Positions 23,891 to 31,463 of a stretch of 64,000 nt of DNA are shown in pieces. Both the position numbers and the translations under genes were made by a program. This DNA comes from Altericroceibacterium indicum. Lineage in GTDB: Bacteria > Pseudomonadota > Alphaproteobacteria > Sphingomonadales > Sphingomonadaceae. Position 1 is the first letter of the stretch. The number at the start of each line of letters is the position of its first letter. The stretch is from positions 62,001 through 126,000 of the forward strand of contig NZ_WTYQ01000004.1 of the NCBI RefSeq assembly GCF_009828105.1, given 5' to 3'. The notes under the pieces are model-generated. The model was not told the origin of the DNA. It did not search any database and saw nothing but the letters and a program-made list of their open reading frames with translations.

Positions 23891-25360
23891 ATGACGCCTG
23901 AAGGTGTAAATATCGCCCATCCTGATAAGCTGTTCATTGGCGGCGAATGGGTTGCCGCCACCAGTGGCCGGGAAATCGAACTTATCTCGCCCAACAGCGA
24001 AGAGATTGTCGGCCGCGTTGCTGAAGCCAGCAAGGCAGACATGGACAAGGCGGTTGCTGCGGCCCGTGATGCGTTTGATAATGGCTCGTGGCCGACACTG
24101 GCACCGGAAGAGCGCGGTGCAAAGTTGATGGCGATGGCCGAATATCTCGAAAAGCGGATGCCTGAATTATGTGCCGCTTGGACGGCGCAGGTCGGTGGCC
24201 TGGCCAGTTTTGCCCCGATTATGCATGGCGGCGCGCTGATGCAGTTCAAAGCGATCGCGGAACTCGGCAACACCTATAAATTTGTCGAACAGCGCCCGAG
24301 TGCGATGGTGAAAACCGCCATCGTTGCCAAAGAGCCTGTGGGCGTTGTGGCAGCGATTGCGCCATGGAATGCACCGTTTGGCATTATGGCGGCCAAAGTG
24401 GCCTATGCGCTGATTGCTGGCTGCCCGGTCATCATGAAGCCATCACCCGAAACGCCGCTGGAAGCCTATATTCTGGCCGAAGCTGCCGAAGCTGTGGGAA
24501 TGCCGGCTGGGACGGTGAACCTCGCTGTGGGTGAACGCGAAGCCTCTGACCACCTGGTGCAGAATCCGGGTATCGATAAAGTATCTTTCACCGGCTCCAC
24601 CGTAGCAGGCAAGCGGATCGGTGAAGTCTGTGCCAGCCGTGTGGCACGCTGCACATTAGAACTGGGTGGTAAGTCGGCAGCGATTATCAGTGATGATTTT
24701 CCGATTGAAGCCGCCGCTGGTCTGCTGGGCAATACTATCACCATCATGAGCGGTCAGGTTTGCGCCATGCTCAGCCGAGCGATCGTCCCCAAGAGCCGGC
24801 ATGATGAACTGGCAGAAGCCATCGCAGGCGTCATGAAAGGCATTACCATCGGCCATAGTGACAGCCCTGACACCCAGCTTGGTCCGCTGGCCATGAAGCG
24901 CCAGCTTGAACGTGTGGAAATGTACATCGAAGAAGGCAAAAAAACCGCGGACCTGGTGACCGGCGGTAATCGCCCAACCCATATGAACAAGGGCTTCTTC
25001 ATGGAGCCAACGCTGTTTGCCAATGTCGATAATACGTCCCGCATTGCACAAGAAGAAATTTTCGGCCCGGTGCTATGCCTCATCCCAGCAGAAGATGAGG
25101 AGGATGCGATCCGGATCGCCAACCAGAGCGACTTTGGTCTCAACGGTTCGGTACTCACCAATGATGCTGATACAGCCTACCGCATCGGGCGGCGTATCCG
25201 CGCAGGTGGCTTTGGACAGAATGGGTTGCAGATGGATTTCAACCTGCCTTTTGGTGGCTTTAAACAGTCTGGCATTGGACGTGAAGGCGGGCCGGAAGGC
25301 ATCGAAGCCTATCTTGAAACCAAGACCCTGTTGCTGACGGGCGAACCGAGCGCGCTTTAA
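23891..25360 (+). CDS. Aldehyde dehydrogenase 2
   Basis: The 489-residue ALDH superfamily protein has Glu257 (LELGGKSA) and nucleophile Cys291 (SGQVCAML), plus FTGSTVAGKRIG. The start is ATG at 23891 with AAGGAG upstream; an open frame to 23840 lacks a ribosome site. It belongs to a different ALDH branch than the gene at 5474 and resembles betaine/acyl-type aldehyde dehydrogenases found in aromatic and terpene clusters. It follows the NmrA-like gene on the same strand. Oxidation of an aldehyde made by the dioxygenases is inferred; the substrate is unknown. Confidence 0.87.
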   Translation: MTPEGVNIAHPDKLFIGGEWVAATSGREIELISPNSEEIVGRVAEASKADMDKAVAAARDAFDNGSWPTLAPEERGAKLMAMAEYLEKRMPELCAAWTAQVGGLASFAPIMHGGALMQFKAIAELGNTYKFVEQRPSAMVKTAIVAKEPVGVVAAIAPWNAPFGIMAAKVAYALIAGCPVIMKPSPETPLEAYILAEAAEAVGMPAGTVNLAVGEREASDHLVQNPGIDKVSFTGSTVAGKRIGEVCASRVARCTLELGGKSAAIISDDFPIEAAAGLLGNTITIMSGQVCAMLSRAIVPKSRHDELAEAIAGVMKGITIGHSDSPDTQLGPLAMKRQLERVEMYIEEGKKTADLVTGGNRPTHMNKGFFMEPTLFANVDNTSRIAQEEIFGPVLCLIPAEDEEDAIRIANQSDFGLNGSVLTNDADTAYRIGRRIRAGGFGQNGLQMDFNLPFGGFKQSGIGREGGPEGIEAYLETKTLLLTGEPSAL

Positions 25361-25398
25361 GCCAGATACCTTTCAAATTAAGCCAGATACCTTTCAAA
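25357..25398 (+). repeat. Perfect 21-bp tandem duplication across a stop codon
   Basis: Two identical 21-base units (25357-25377 and 25378-25398, each starting TTAAGCCAGATACC) lie head to tail. The first contains the TAA stop of aldehyde dehydrogenase 2. This is a simple recent tandem duplication that left the protein unchanged. Confidence 0.9.
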
Positions 25399-25434
25399 AC
25401 GGCCCTTTCTACTCAACGCAGGAAGGGCCGTTTG
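25396..25434. terminator. Bidirectional terminator after aldehyde dehydrogenase 2
   Basis: An 11-bp perfect stem (AAACGGCCCTT and AAGGGCCGTTT) with a 15-base loop lies between the aldehyde dehydrogenase and the convergent SnoaL-like gene. It works in both directions, with AAA/TTT at the ends. Confidence 0.8.
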
Positions 25435-25450
25435 CATTCCTGCATGAACG

Positions 25451-25993
25451 CTATTTGACCTTTTTGTCGTTCGGATCGATGGGCGGATCGGTTTTTAGCA
25501 TCGGGTCCCAATGTTCAGCAATCTTGCCATCCTGAATGCGAAACATATCGAACCAGGTTGAATAATAGGTCTCGCCGCTGGCATCTTTTTCAGGGCGCAC
25601 AAAGGCAATCGTTACCATATCGCCTTCTGCCAGCATGCTCACCACCGGCAATTCCAGCGTATCTTTCAACGGACGTTCAGGCCTTGTGCTGCGAACATAG
25701 GCCTCCAGTGCTGCCCGCCCACTTGAGACATTGGGGTTATGCTGAATGTAATCTTCGCGGATGAACTCCTTTGCCCGATCCGCATAGCCACCCTGCAGCA
25801 CGATCCGATACATGTCATAAACCAGCTTTTTATGAGCTGCGAGCTGCGGGTCGTCACTTTGCAGCAAAGCCGCCTGATCGGGGGCGATACTTGGCGGAGT
25901 GGGGGTTACGCGGGGTGCTTCCTCGGCATAGGCTGTTGTGCTCATGCTCCCTGCCGCCAGCATCAGGGCGGCGGCAATTGTCTTTTTCATCAT
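25451..25993 (-). CDS. Exported SnoaL-like (NTF2-fold) protein C
   Basis: The 180-residue protein has a Sec signal peptide (MMKKTIAAALMLAAGSMSTTAYA, cleavage about residue 23-24) and a Pro-rich linker. A SnoaL-like domain follows with YIQHNPNVSSGRAAL and GKIAEHWD. The start at 25993 has GAGGAG upstream; the longer frame to 26044 does not. This is the predicted aldol-condensation-like SnoaL subgroup, here periplasmic. It is the third NTF2-fold protein in 9 kb and is divergent from the TonB-dependent receptor. The function is unknown; action on a substrate entering through the receptor is conceivable. Confidence 0.75.
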   Translation of the reverse strand: MMKKTIAAALMLAAGSMSTTAYAEEAPRVTPTPPSIAPDQAALLQSDDPQLAAHKKLVYDMYRIVLQGGYADRAKEFIREDYIQHNPNVSSGRAALEAYVRSTRPERPLKDTLELPVVSMLAEGDMVTIAFVRPEKDASGETYYSTWFDMFRIQDGKIAEHWDPMLKTDPPIDPNDKKVK

Positions 25994-26098
25994 GTCTCTC
26001 CTCTGTTTGCAGCGTAGCGTGCCAAAGGCAGGGTGACGCCGCAAGATCGCATCGTTAGAGAAGGGAGGCGGACATCGCTGAGAGATAGCTAAGCCCCT

Positions 26099-28138
26099 AT
26101 GCTGAAAAGATTATTGCTTACCGTTCCTGTTATGCTGGGCGGAATGTTCTTCCCTGTAGAAGAAGGTTTGGCGCAAAGCACACAAAGCGATAATCATGAG
26201 CGTGATACGCAAGCCATTATTGTGACTGGCAAGGGGCTTGTCGATACGCCAGCTACCCCTGCCTATGATACAGTAACGCTGGAGCGAGATACCATTGTAT
26301 CGAGCGCATCTGGCCGGCTTGAAGATGTGCTGTCCTCCATTGCCGGATTCCAGCAATTCCGTCGCTCTGATAGCCGCTCATCTAATCCATCGGCGCAAGG
26401 GGTAACGTTGCGATCCCTGGGCGGCAATGCCACCAGCAGAGCCTTGGTGTTGCTCGATGGAGTGCCGCTGGCTGACCCGTTCTTTGGTTATGTTCCATTT
26501 AACGCTGTGGCACCTGAGCGATTGGGGCGTATTCGCGTGACACGGGGCGGTGGCTCCGGGCCATTTGGTGCAGGGGCGCTGACAGGCACGATAGAGCTTG
26601 AAAGTGCCGATCCATCGGAATCGGGTTTTTTCAACGCCTCTTCACTTATGAATGATCGTGGCGAGACCGAGTTGAGCGGCAGTATTGCGCCCAAAATAGG
26701 TGATGGATTTGCGGTGCTTTCCGGCCGGTGGGACAAGGGCAAAGGGTTTTACACGACACCTGAAGATCAGCGTGTTTCGGCGTCAGCACGAGCGGCTTAT
26801 GATAGCTGGTCTGCGAGCGGTCGATTGGTGCAGCCAGTGGGCGAAGAGTTCGAAATCCAGCTACGTGCGCTTGCTTATCATGATAAGCGGACCTTGCGTT
26901 TTGATGGTGCGGATTCTTCAAGCCAGGGGCAGGATGTCAGTCTTCGGCTGGTGGGCAGAGGGGAGTGGCAAGTCGATGCGCTCGCTTATGGCCAGTGGCG
27001 CAATTTCACCAATGTCGTGATTTCATCGAGCAGCTACACGCGCGTGCTGGATCAGAAGGATACCCCTTCAACCGGGCTGGGGGGCAAGTTGGAAATTCGC
27101 CCTCCCCTTGGTGATAGCCACGTGCTGCGGATTGGGAGCGACTACCGGCGTTCCAAAGGTGATTTATCGGAAGATCGTTACGGCGGCTTTAGTGGTGCGC
27201 TTCTGGGCCAGCGTTTCGCAGGCGGTGAAAATAGTGATCTGGGGTTTTTCATCGAAGATGATTGGATGGTGGGTGCCTTGATCCTCACTGGTGGCCTGAG
27301 AGTGGACCGATGGGTCAATTCTGGCGGCTATTTCCGCGAGAGGAACAGTGCCGGAGCGGCGATTGGTGACGACCACTTCGCTAAACGCTCTGGTTGGGAT
27401 CTGTCATATCGGGCTGGGGGCGTGCTCGATCTGGGCGGGGGGCTTCATCTGCGCAGTGCAGCCTATAGTGGCTTGCGCTTACCAACGCTGAACGAGCTTT
27501 ATCGTCCCTTTACGGTATTTCCGGTGGTGACCAATGCCAATGCGCAATTGCGGAATGAGCGGCTCCACGGGGTTGAGGCGGGGCTTGATTTGGCGGCGAT
27601 GACAGGGGTGACACTGTCGCTTACCGCATTCGACAATGAAGTCAAAAATGCCATCACCAATGTCACTCTGGAGACAAATTTACGCCAGCGTGAGAACATC
27701 CGTGCGATTGAAGCGCATGGGCTGGAACTGGGCGTGGCTGCGCATTGGGGGACCGTGCATGTTAACGGCTCGCTAGCCTATACCGATGCCACATCAAAGG
27801 GGAGCGGGGCCGCACTCAATCTGGGTGGCTACCGGCCCTCGCAGGCGCCTCAATGGGCTGGCAGCGCCACTGTTGCATGGGAGCCTTATTCCGGGGCACG
27901 CTTTGCTGCGACATTGCGCCATATTGGAAAGCAGTTTGAAGATGATCAGCAAACAGATGCATTACCTGCTGCCACAACGATAGGCTTCTTTGCCAAGGTT
28001 CCGGTCAAAGCAGGACTTTCAGTCATCGCCAGGATAGAAAACCTGACCAATACTAAGGTGATAACGCGCAACCAGGAAGGCTCTATTGATCTCGGCGTTC
28101 CCCAGACATTTTGGGCGGGGGTCCGTTATGGGTTCTGA
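26099..28138 (+). CDS. TonB-dependent outer membrane receptor
   Basis: The 679-residue protein has a signal peptide ending near GLAQ (residue 25) and a TonB-box-like QAIIVTG. The plug domain (about 50-165) includes LEDVLSSIAGFQQFRR and VLLDGVPLADPFFGYV. A 22-strand barrel ends in the aromatic RYGF. Length is at the short end for the family and no N-terminal signalling domain is present. Such receptors import siderophores, vitamins and, in sphingomonads, some lignin-derived biaryls. Its position beside the aromatic island suggests uptake of an aromatic dimer, but a cobalamin or metal ligand cannot be excluded. Confidence 0.88.
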   Translation: MLKRLLLTVPVMLGGMFFPVEEGLAQSTQSDNHERDTQAIIVTGKGLVDTPATPAYDTVTLERDTIVSSASGRLEDVLSSIAGFQQFRRSDSRSSNPSAQGVTLRSLGGNATSRALVLLDGVPLADPFFGYVPFNAVAPERLGRIRVTRGGGSGPFGAGALTGTIELESADPSESGFFNASSLMNDRGETELSGSIAPKIGDGFAVLSGRWDKGKGFYTTPEDQRVSASARAAYDSWSASGRLVQPVGEEFEIQLRALAYHDKRTLRFDGADSSSQGQDVSLRLVGRGEWQVDALAYGQWRNFTNVVISSSSYTRVLDQKDTPSTGLGGKLEIRPPLGDSHVLRIGSDYRRSKGDLSEDRYGGFSGALLGQRFAGGENSDLGFFIEDDWMVGALILTGGLRVDRWVNSGGYFRERNSAGAAIGDDHFAKRSGWDLSYRAGGVLDLGGGLHLRSAAYSGLRLPTLNELYRPFTVFPVVTNANAQLRNERLHGVEAGLDLAAMTGVTLSLTAFDNEVKNAITNVTLETNLRQRENIRAIEAHGLELGVAAHWGTVHVNGSLAYTDATSKGSGAALNLGGYRPSQAPQWAGSATVAWEPYSGARFAATLRHIGKQFEDDQQTDALPAATTIGFFAKVPVKAGLSVIARIENLTNTKVITRNQEGSIDLGVPQTFWAGVRYGF

Positions 28139-28487
28139 CATATGGACGCCGTGATGGAAAACGAATCGGCTTGGAGTCTGAAAAACCTGCTTTCCCTTTC
28201 ATTCATTTTTCCCGTGAGCATATTTTTTAAGGGATAAGGCAGTTTTCAGTTCTGTCAGACTTCTGCCATTCATGTTCTTAATTTTGCACTGCATCACTTT
28301 GATACAGCGAACGAATTGTATTTACGGCTTCGTTCTATCCGTTTCATGGACCGGACTGTCGGATTAAGAAGCGGCGTTTTCCGTCATTCATATTTAACAG
28401 ATTACGTGTTTGCACTTGCTTTCTGATGTATAAAGGCAGAATAATGTTGCACCGCAGTATAAGCCTCAAATCTTGCCTGAACGGATT
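28139..28487. other. 349-bp gap before the exopolysaccharide cluster
   Basis: No gene seen. An imperfect hairpin (arms CTGCTTTCCCTT and AAGGGATAAGGCAG, about 28188-28246) follows the receptor and is a weak terminator candidate. The remainder is AT-rich and should hold the promoter of the glycosyltransferase gene at 28488; TTG/TATAAA-like elements near 28412-28433 are too loosely spaced to call. Confidence 0.45.
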
Positions 28488-29876
28488 ATGAACGCACCGA
28501 TTAATAACTTTAAGCTCGGGCTGCAGTCCTCCCGCGCGTTGGCGCCCTCATTCGAACGGCGGCGTATCCAGATATATCTGTTCATGGTGATCGGAGATAT
28601 CGGTGCGCTCTTGGCTGGCTTCCTCTTGGCGGGTGTCGCGTATAATGGCGATTTGCCCTACTCGATGGCGCTGTTTGAAATGCAGCTCTTTCTGCCGCTC
28701 TATCTTACATTGGGTTTTTACCAGCGCGTTTATTCAATTGATGCTTTAGAAAGCCGAAATTTTGCAATCAGGCGATTGCTTTGGAGCTTGGCTCTTTCGG
28801 CGGCATTACTTGTTTTTGTGGTCTTTTACACAAAATCTGCGGAAGACTTTTCAAGAGCGGTTTTCACTCTGGGACTGTGCTTCAGCGCGATGTTGATGAT
28901 TGCGGCGCGCTTTTGCACTTTCAGTTTCCTGCACAAGTTTATCGGCCCCACGGTGCTGAATGTTCTGGTTATTGAAGATGGTGGACCAGAGGTTAAGCTG
29001 GACCACTCCTATCGCATCAGCGCTGAGGAACATCAGCTCAAGGAATTCAAGCAGAATCCCAGCGCCTTGGATCGGCTCGGGCGATATGTCGCGAATATGG
29101 ACCGCGTGATTGTCAGTTGCCCCTTGGATCAGCGCGAAGAATGGTCCTTCGTTTTGCGTGCAGCGGGCGTGAATGGTGAATTGGTCTCAGAATCGCTCCA
29201 TGAACTGGGTGCCATCGGATTGCACCGTGAAGAGCATTTCACATCGCTTGCGATTGCGGCGGGGCCGCTCGATCTGCGCGCACGTATTCTGAAACGCTTG
29301 TTCGACCTTTCGATTGCTGTTCCAGCGATCCTTGTACTCTCGCCTGTCATGCTGGCTGCAGCTATTGCAGTGAAGCTTGAAAGCGAAGGCCCTGTGTTTT
29401 TCGTTCAGCGCCGGCTTGGTCGAGGCAATCGTTTCTTTTCCATGTTCAAATTTCGCTCCATGCGAGCAGCCGAATCCGATCATGACGGGATGCGTTCTGC
29501 CGCGAAGGATGATGATCGCATCACCCGTGTGGGCAAAATCCTGCGCAAAACCAGTGTTGATGAGCTGCCGCAGCTCCTTAACGTATTGCGCGGTGATATG
29601 AGCATTGTGGGCCCGCGTCCTCATGCGCTGGGTTCACAAGCTGGCAAGAAGCTGTTCTGGGAAGTCGACGTTGCTTATTGGCATCGCCATTCGCTGAAGC
29701 CGGGTCTGACGGGCTTGGCGCAGGTTCGCGGTTTTCGTGGGGCCACAGATAAGGAACGCGATCTTGAAGATCGCCTCAAGTCTGATCTTGAATATATCGC
29801 CAATTGGAATTTGCCAGGCGACTTCCTGATTCTTGTTCGCACATTGGCGGTGGTGGTTCATGATCGGGCTTTCTAA
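28488..29876 (+). CDS. Undecaprenyl-phosphate glycosyl-1-phosphate transferase (WcaJ-type)
   Basis: The 462-residue polyprenyl glycosylphosphotransferase has N-terminal membrane helices, then a non-canonical middle domain. The C-terminal bacterial sugar transferase domain (about 265-460) has [44 protein letters not shown] and [12 protein letters not shown]. It loads the first sugar phosphate onto the lipid carrier and so starts repeat-unit assembly. ATG 28488 is used; TTG 28473 is an alternative. It is the first gene of the polysaccharide cluster. Confidence 0.9.
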   Translation: MNAPINNFKLGLQSSRALAPSFERRRIQIYLFMVIGDIGALLAGFLLAGVAYNGDLPYSMALFEMQLFLPLYLTLGFYQRVYSIDALESRNFAIRRLLWSLALSAALLVFVVFYTKSAEDFSRAVFTLGLCFSAMLMIAARFCTFSFLHKFIGPTVLNVLVIEDGGPEVKLDHSYRISAEEHQLKEFKQNPSALDRLGRYVANMDRVIVSCPLDQREEWSFVLRAAGVNGELVSESLHELGAIGLHREEHFTSLAIAAGPLDLRARILKRLFDLSIAVPAILVLSPVMLAAAIAVKLESEGPVFFVQRRLGRGNRFFSMFKFRSMRAAESDHDGMRSAAKDDDRITRVGKILRKTSVDELPQLLNVLRGDMSIVGPRPHALGSQAGKKLFWEVDVAYWHRHSLKPGLTGLAQVRGFRGATDKERDLEDRLKSDLEYIANWNLPGDFLILVRTLAVVVHDRAF

Positions 29877-29918
29877 TTTCTGGCCCGTTTAACAGACCAT
29901 CTACTTTATTTTGTTCTA

Positions 29919-29950
29919 TAAAAACCGTCCCTTCATGGGGCGGTTTTTTA
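29919..29950 (+). terminator. Terminator after the priming glycosyltransferase
   Basis: The stem AAAACCGTCCC / GGGGCGGTTTT with a TTCAT loop is followed by TTAATTTC, 45 bases past the stop. The priming enzyme is thus set apart from the downstream operon. Confidence 0.85.
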
Positions 29951-30092
29951 ATTTCTCCAAAATCAAATCCAGGTGCGATTGATGTTGTGTAAAATTAAGA
30001 CATCATAGGATCGATAAAAGAAAATCGGGATTCGCCATTTTTAAAAGGTGGTTTGTGGTGCCTGAATTTCTTTGTGCAAAGAATGTTGTATT

Positions 30093-30106
30093 ACACCTTC
30101 GTGGTG
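30093..30106 (+). promoter_or_regulatory. Short hairpin overlapping a ribosome binding region
   Basis: The arms ACACC and GGTGT with loop TTCGT lie 8-20 bases upstream of the WcaI-like ATG at 30114. There is no better Shine-Dalgarno sequence than the GGTGTGA within the hairpin, so it could restrict translation. The surrounding 29951-30113 is AT-rich and otherwise featureless. Confidence 0.35.
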
Positions 30107-30113
30107 TGACGAC

Positions 30114-31463
30114 ATGAAAGTCGTGCTACTGTCTCTTAATTATGCACCAGAGCCGATTGGCATTGGGCCCTATAGCCGCGGAACTGCAGAGGCACTTGCT
30201 GGTGCCGGGCATAAAGTCCACGTCATCTGCGGGAAGCCTTATTATCCTCACTGGAAAGTGGCTGAGGCCTATCGAGGCGGGTTGTATCGCAGGGCCGTTG
30301 AAAACGCTGTCGAGATTACTCGCTGCGCCCACTATGCCCCCTCAGCGCCCACCGGCTTGAAACGGCTGATCCATCACGCCAGCTTTGCTCTGTCGGCTGC
30401 TTGGCCCTTGTTGCGTTACGCAATAACCCAGAGGCCGGATGTCATTATGGCAACGGCACCTTCCATCATCGCAGCACTGATGGGGAGGGTGATCGCTTTT
30501 CTATGTGGTGCGCGCTTTTGGCTTCATGTGCAGGATTTTGAGCTTGAGGCAGCGCAGGCAACTGGGCTGCTTGGTCAAGGATTTCCTGCACTTCGGTTGC
30601 TCGCTGCCGGTGAAAAGAGCCTGTTCAAGAGTGCTCATGTGGTCAGCTCCATTTCATCCAATATGTGTAAGCGGTTGGCTGGGAAGGGCGTGTGTAAAGA
30701 TCGGATAGTGGAGTTTCCCAATTGGGCGGATGATAGTCGTATCGTACTGAACAATCGAAACACCCGCTTGCGGGCGGCATGGGGTGTGGGGGATCGATAT
30801 GTTGCCCTCTATTCGGGCAATATTGGGAGAAAACAGGGAATCGGCATCCTTCTGCAAGCTGCCAAACGCTTACAGCATCGCCGTGATCTCGTATTTATCA
30901 TTTGCGGTGAGGGGCCGGAAAAACAGGCACTGGAGCGAGAGGCCGCGCTGCTTCCCAATTGCCTGATAAAGCCGCTTCACCCCCGCGAACACTTGGATGA
31001 ACTTCTGGCGACGGCGGACGTTTTCCTTTTGCCGCAATTGGCGGAGGCAGCGGATCTGGTCCTGCCATCAAAGCTACCCAACATGCTTGCGGCAGGGCGC
31101 CCGATTATCGCAACAGCATCGGAAGGCACCAATCTGCATGATGAAGTGAGCGGTGTCGGTGTTGCCACTGCGCCGGGGAATGTCAGCGCCATAGTCAAGG
31201 CGATCACGGACCTGATCGATGATCCTCCCCGATTGGAAGCACTCGGCAGCAAAGCTCGTGAGCGGGCGGTTTTGCGTTGGGGCAAGCAGGCCATCCTTGC
31301 AGCCTTTGTGGCGCAGTTTACCGCCAGGATGACACAAGCTCTCCCGAAACGCCGTCTGCTGGGACAAATGTCACGTTACCTCGGGCTCTCTCTCGCAATG
31401 ACCATTCCAGGCCTTACAAACGCGTTATGGTTCACTGCGCCTGAAGCGCTGGCTGTACTATGA
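30114..31463 (+). CDS. WcaI-like glycosyltransferase (GT4 family)
   Basis: The 449-residue GT-B protein opens MKVVLLSLNYAPEPIGIGPY, the WcaI signature N-terminus. The C-terminal half holds the donor site (LYSGNIGRKQGI, then ADLVLPSKLPNMLAAGRPIIA). The start at 30114 removes a cysteine-rich upstream extension that lacks similarity. WcaI adds fucose in colanic acid synthesis; gmd/fcl at the window start would supply GDP-fucose. Its stop overlaps the next start by 4 bases (ATGA). Confidence 0.88.
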   Translation: MKVVLLSLNYAPEPIGIGPYSRGTAEALAGAGHKVHVICGKPYYPHWKVAEAYRGGLYRRAVENAVEITRCAHYAPSAPTGLKRLIHHASFALSAAWPLLRYAITQRPDVIMATAPSIIAALMGRVIAFLCGARFWLHVQDFELEAAQATGLLGQGFPALRLLAAGEKSLFKSAHVVSSISSNMCKRLAGKGVCKDRIVEFPNWADDSRIVLNNRNTRLRAAWGVGDRYVALYSGNIGRKQGIGILLQAAKRLQHRRDLVFIICGEGPEKQALEREAALLPNCLIKPLHPREHLDELLATADVFLLPQLAEAADLVLPSKLPNMLAAGRPIIATASEGTNLHDEVSGVGVATAPGNVSAIVKAITDLIDDPPRLEALGSKARERAVLRWGKQAILAAFVAQFTARMTQALPKRRLLGQMSRYLGLSLAMTIPGLTNALWFTAPEALAVL

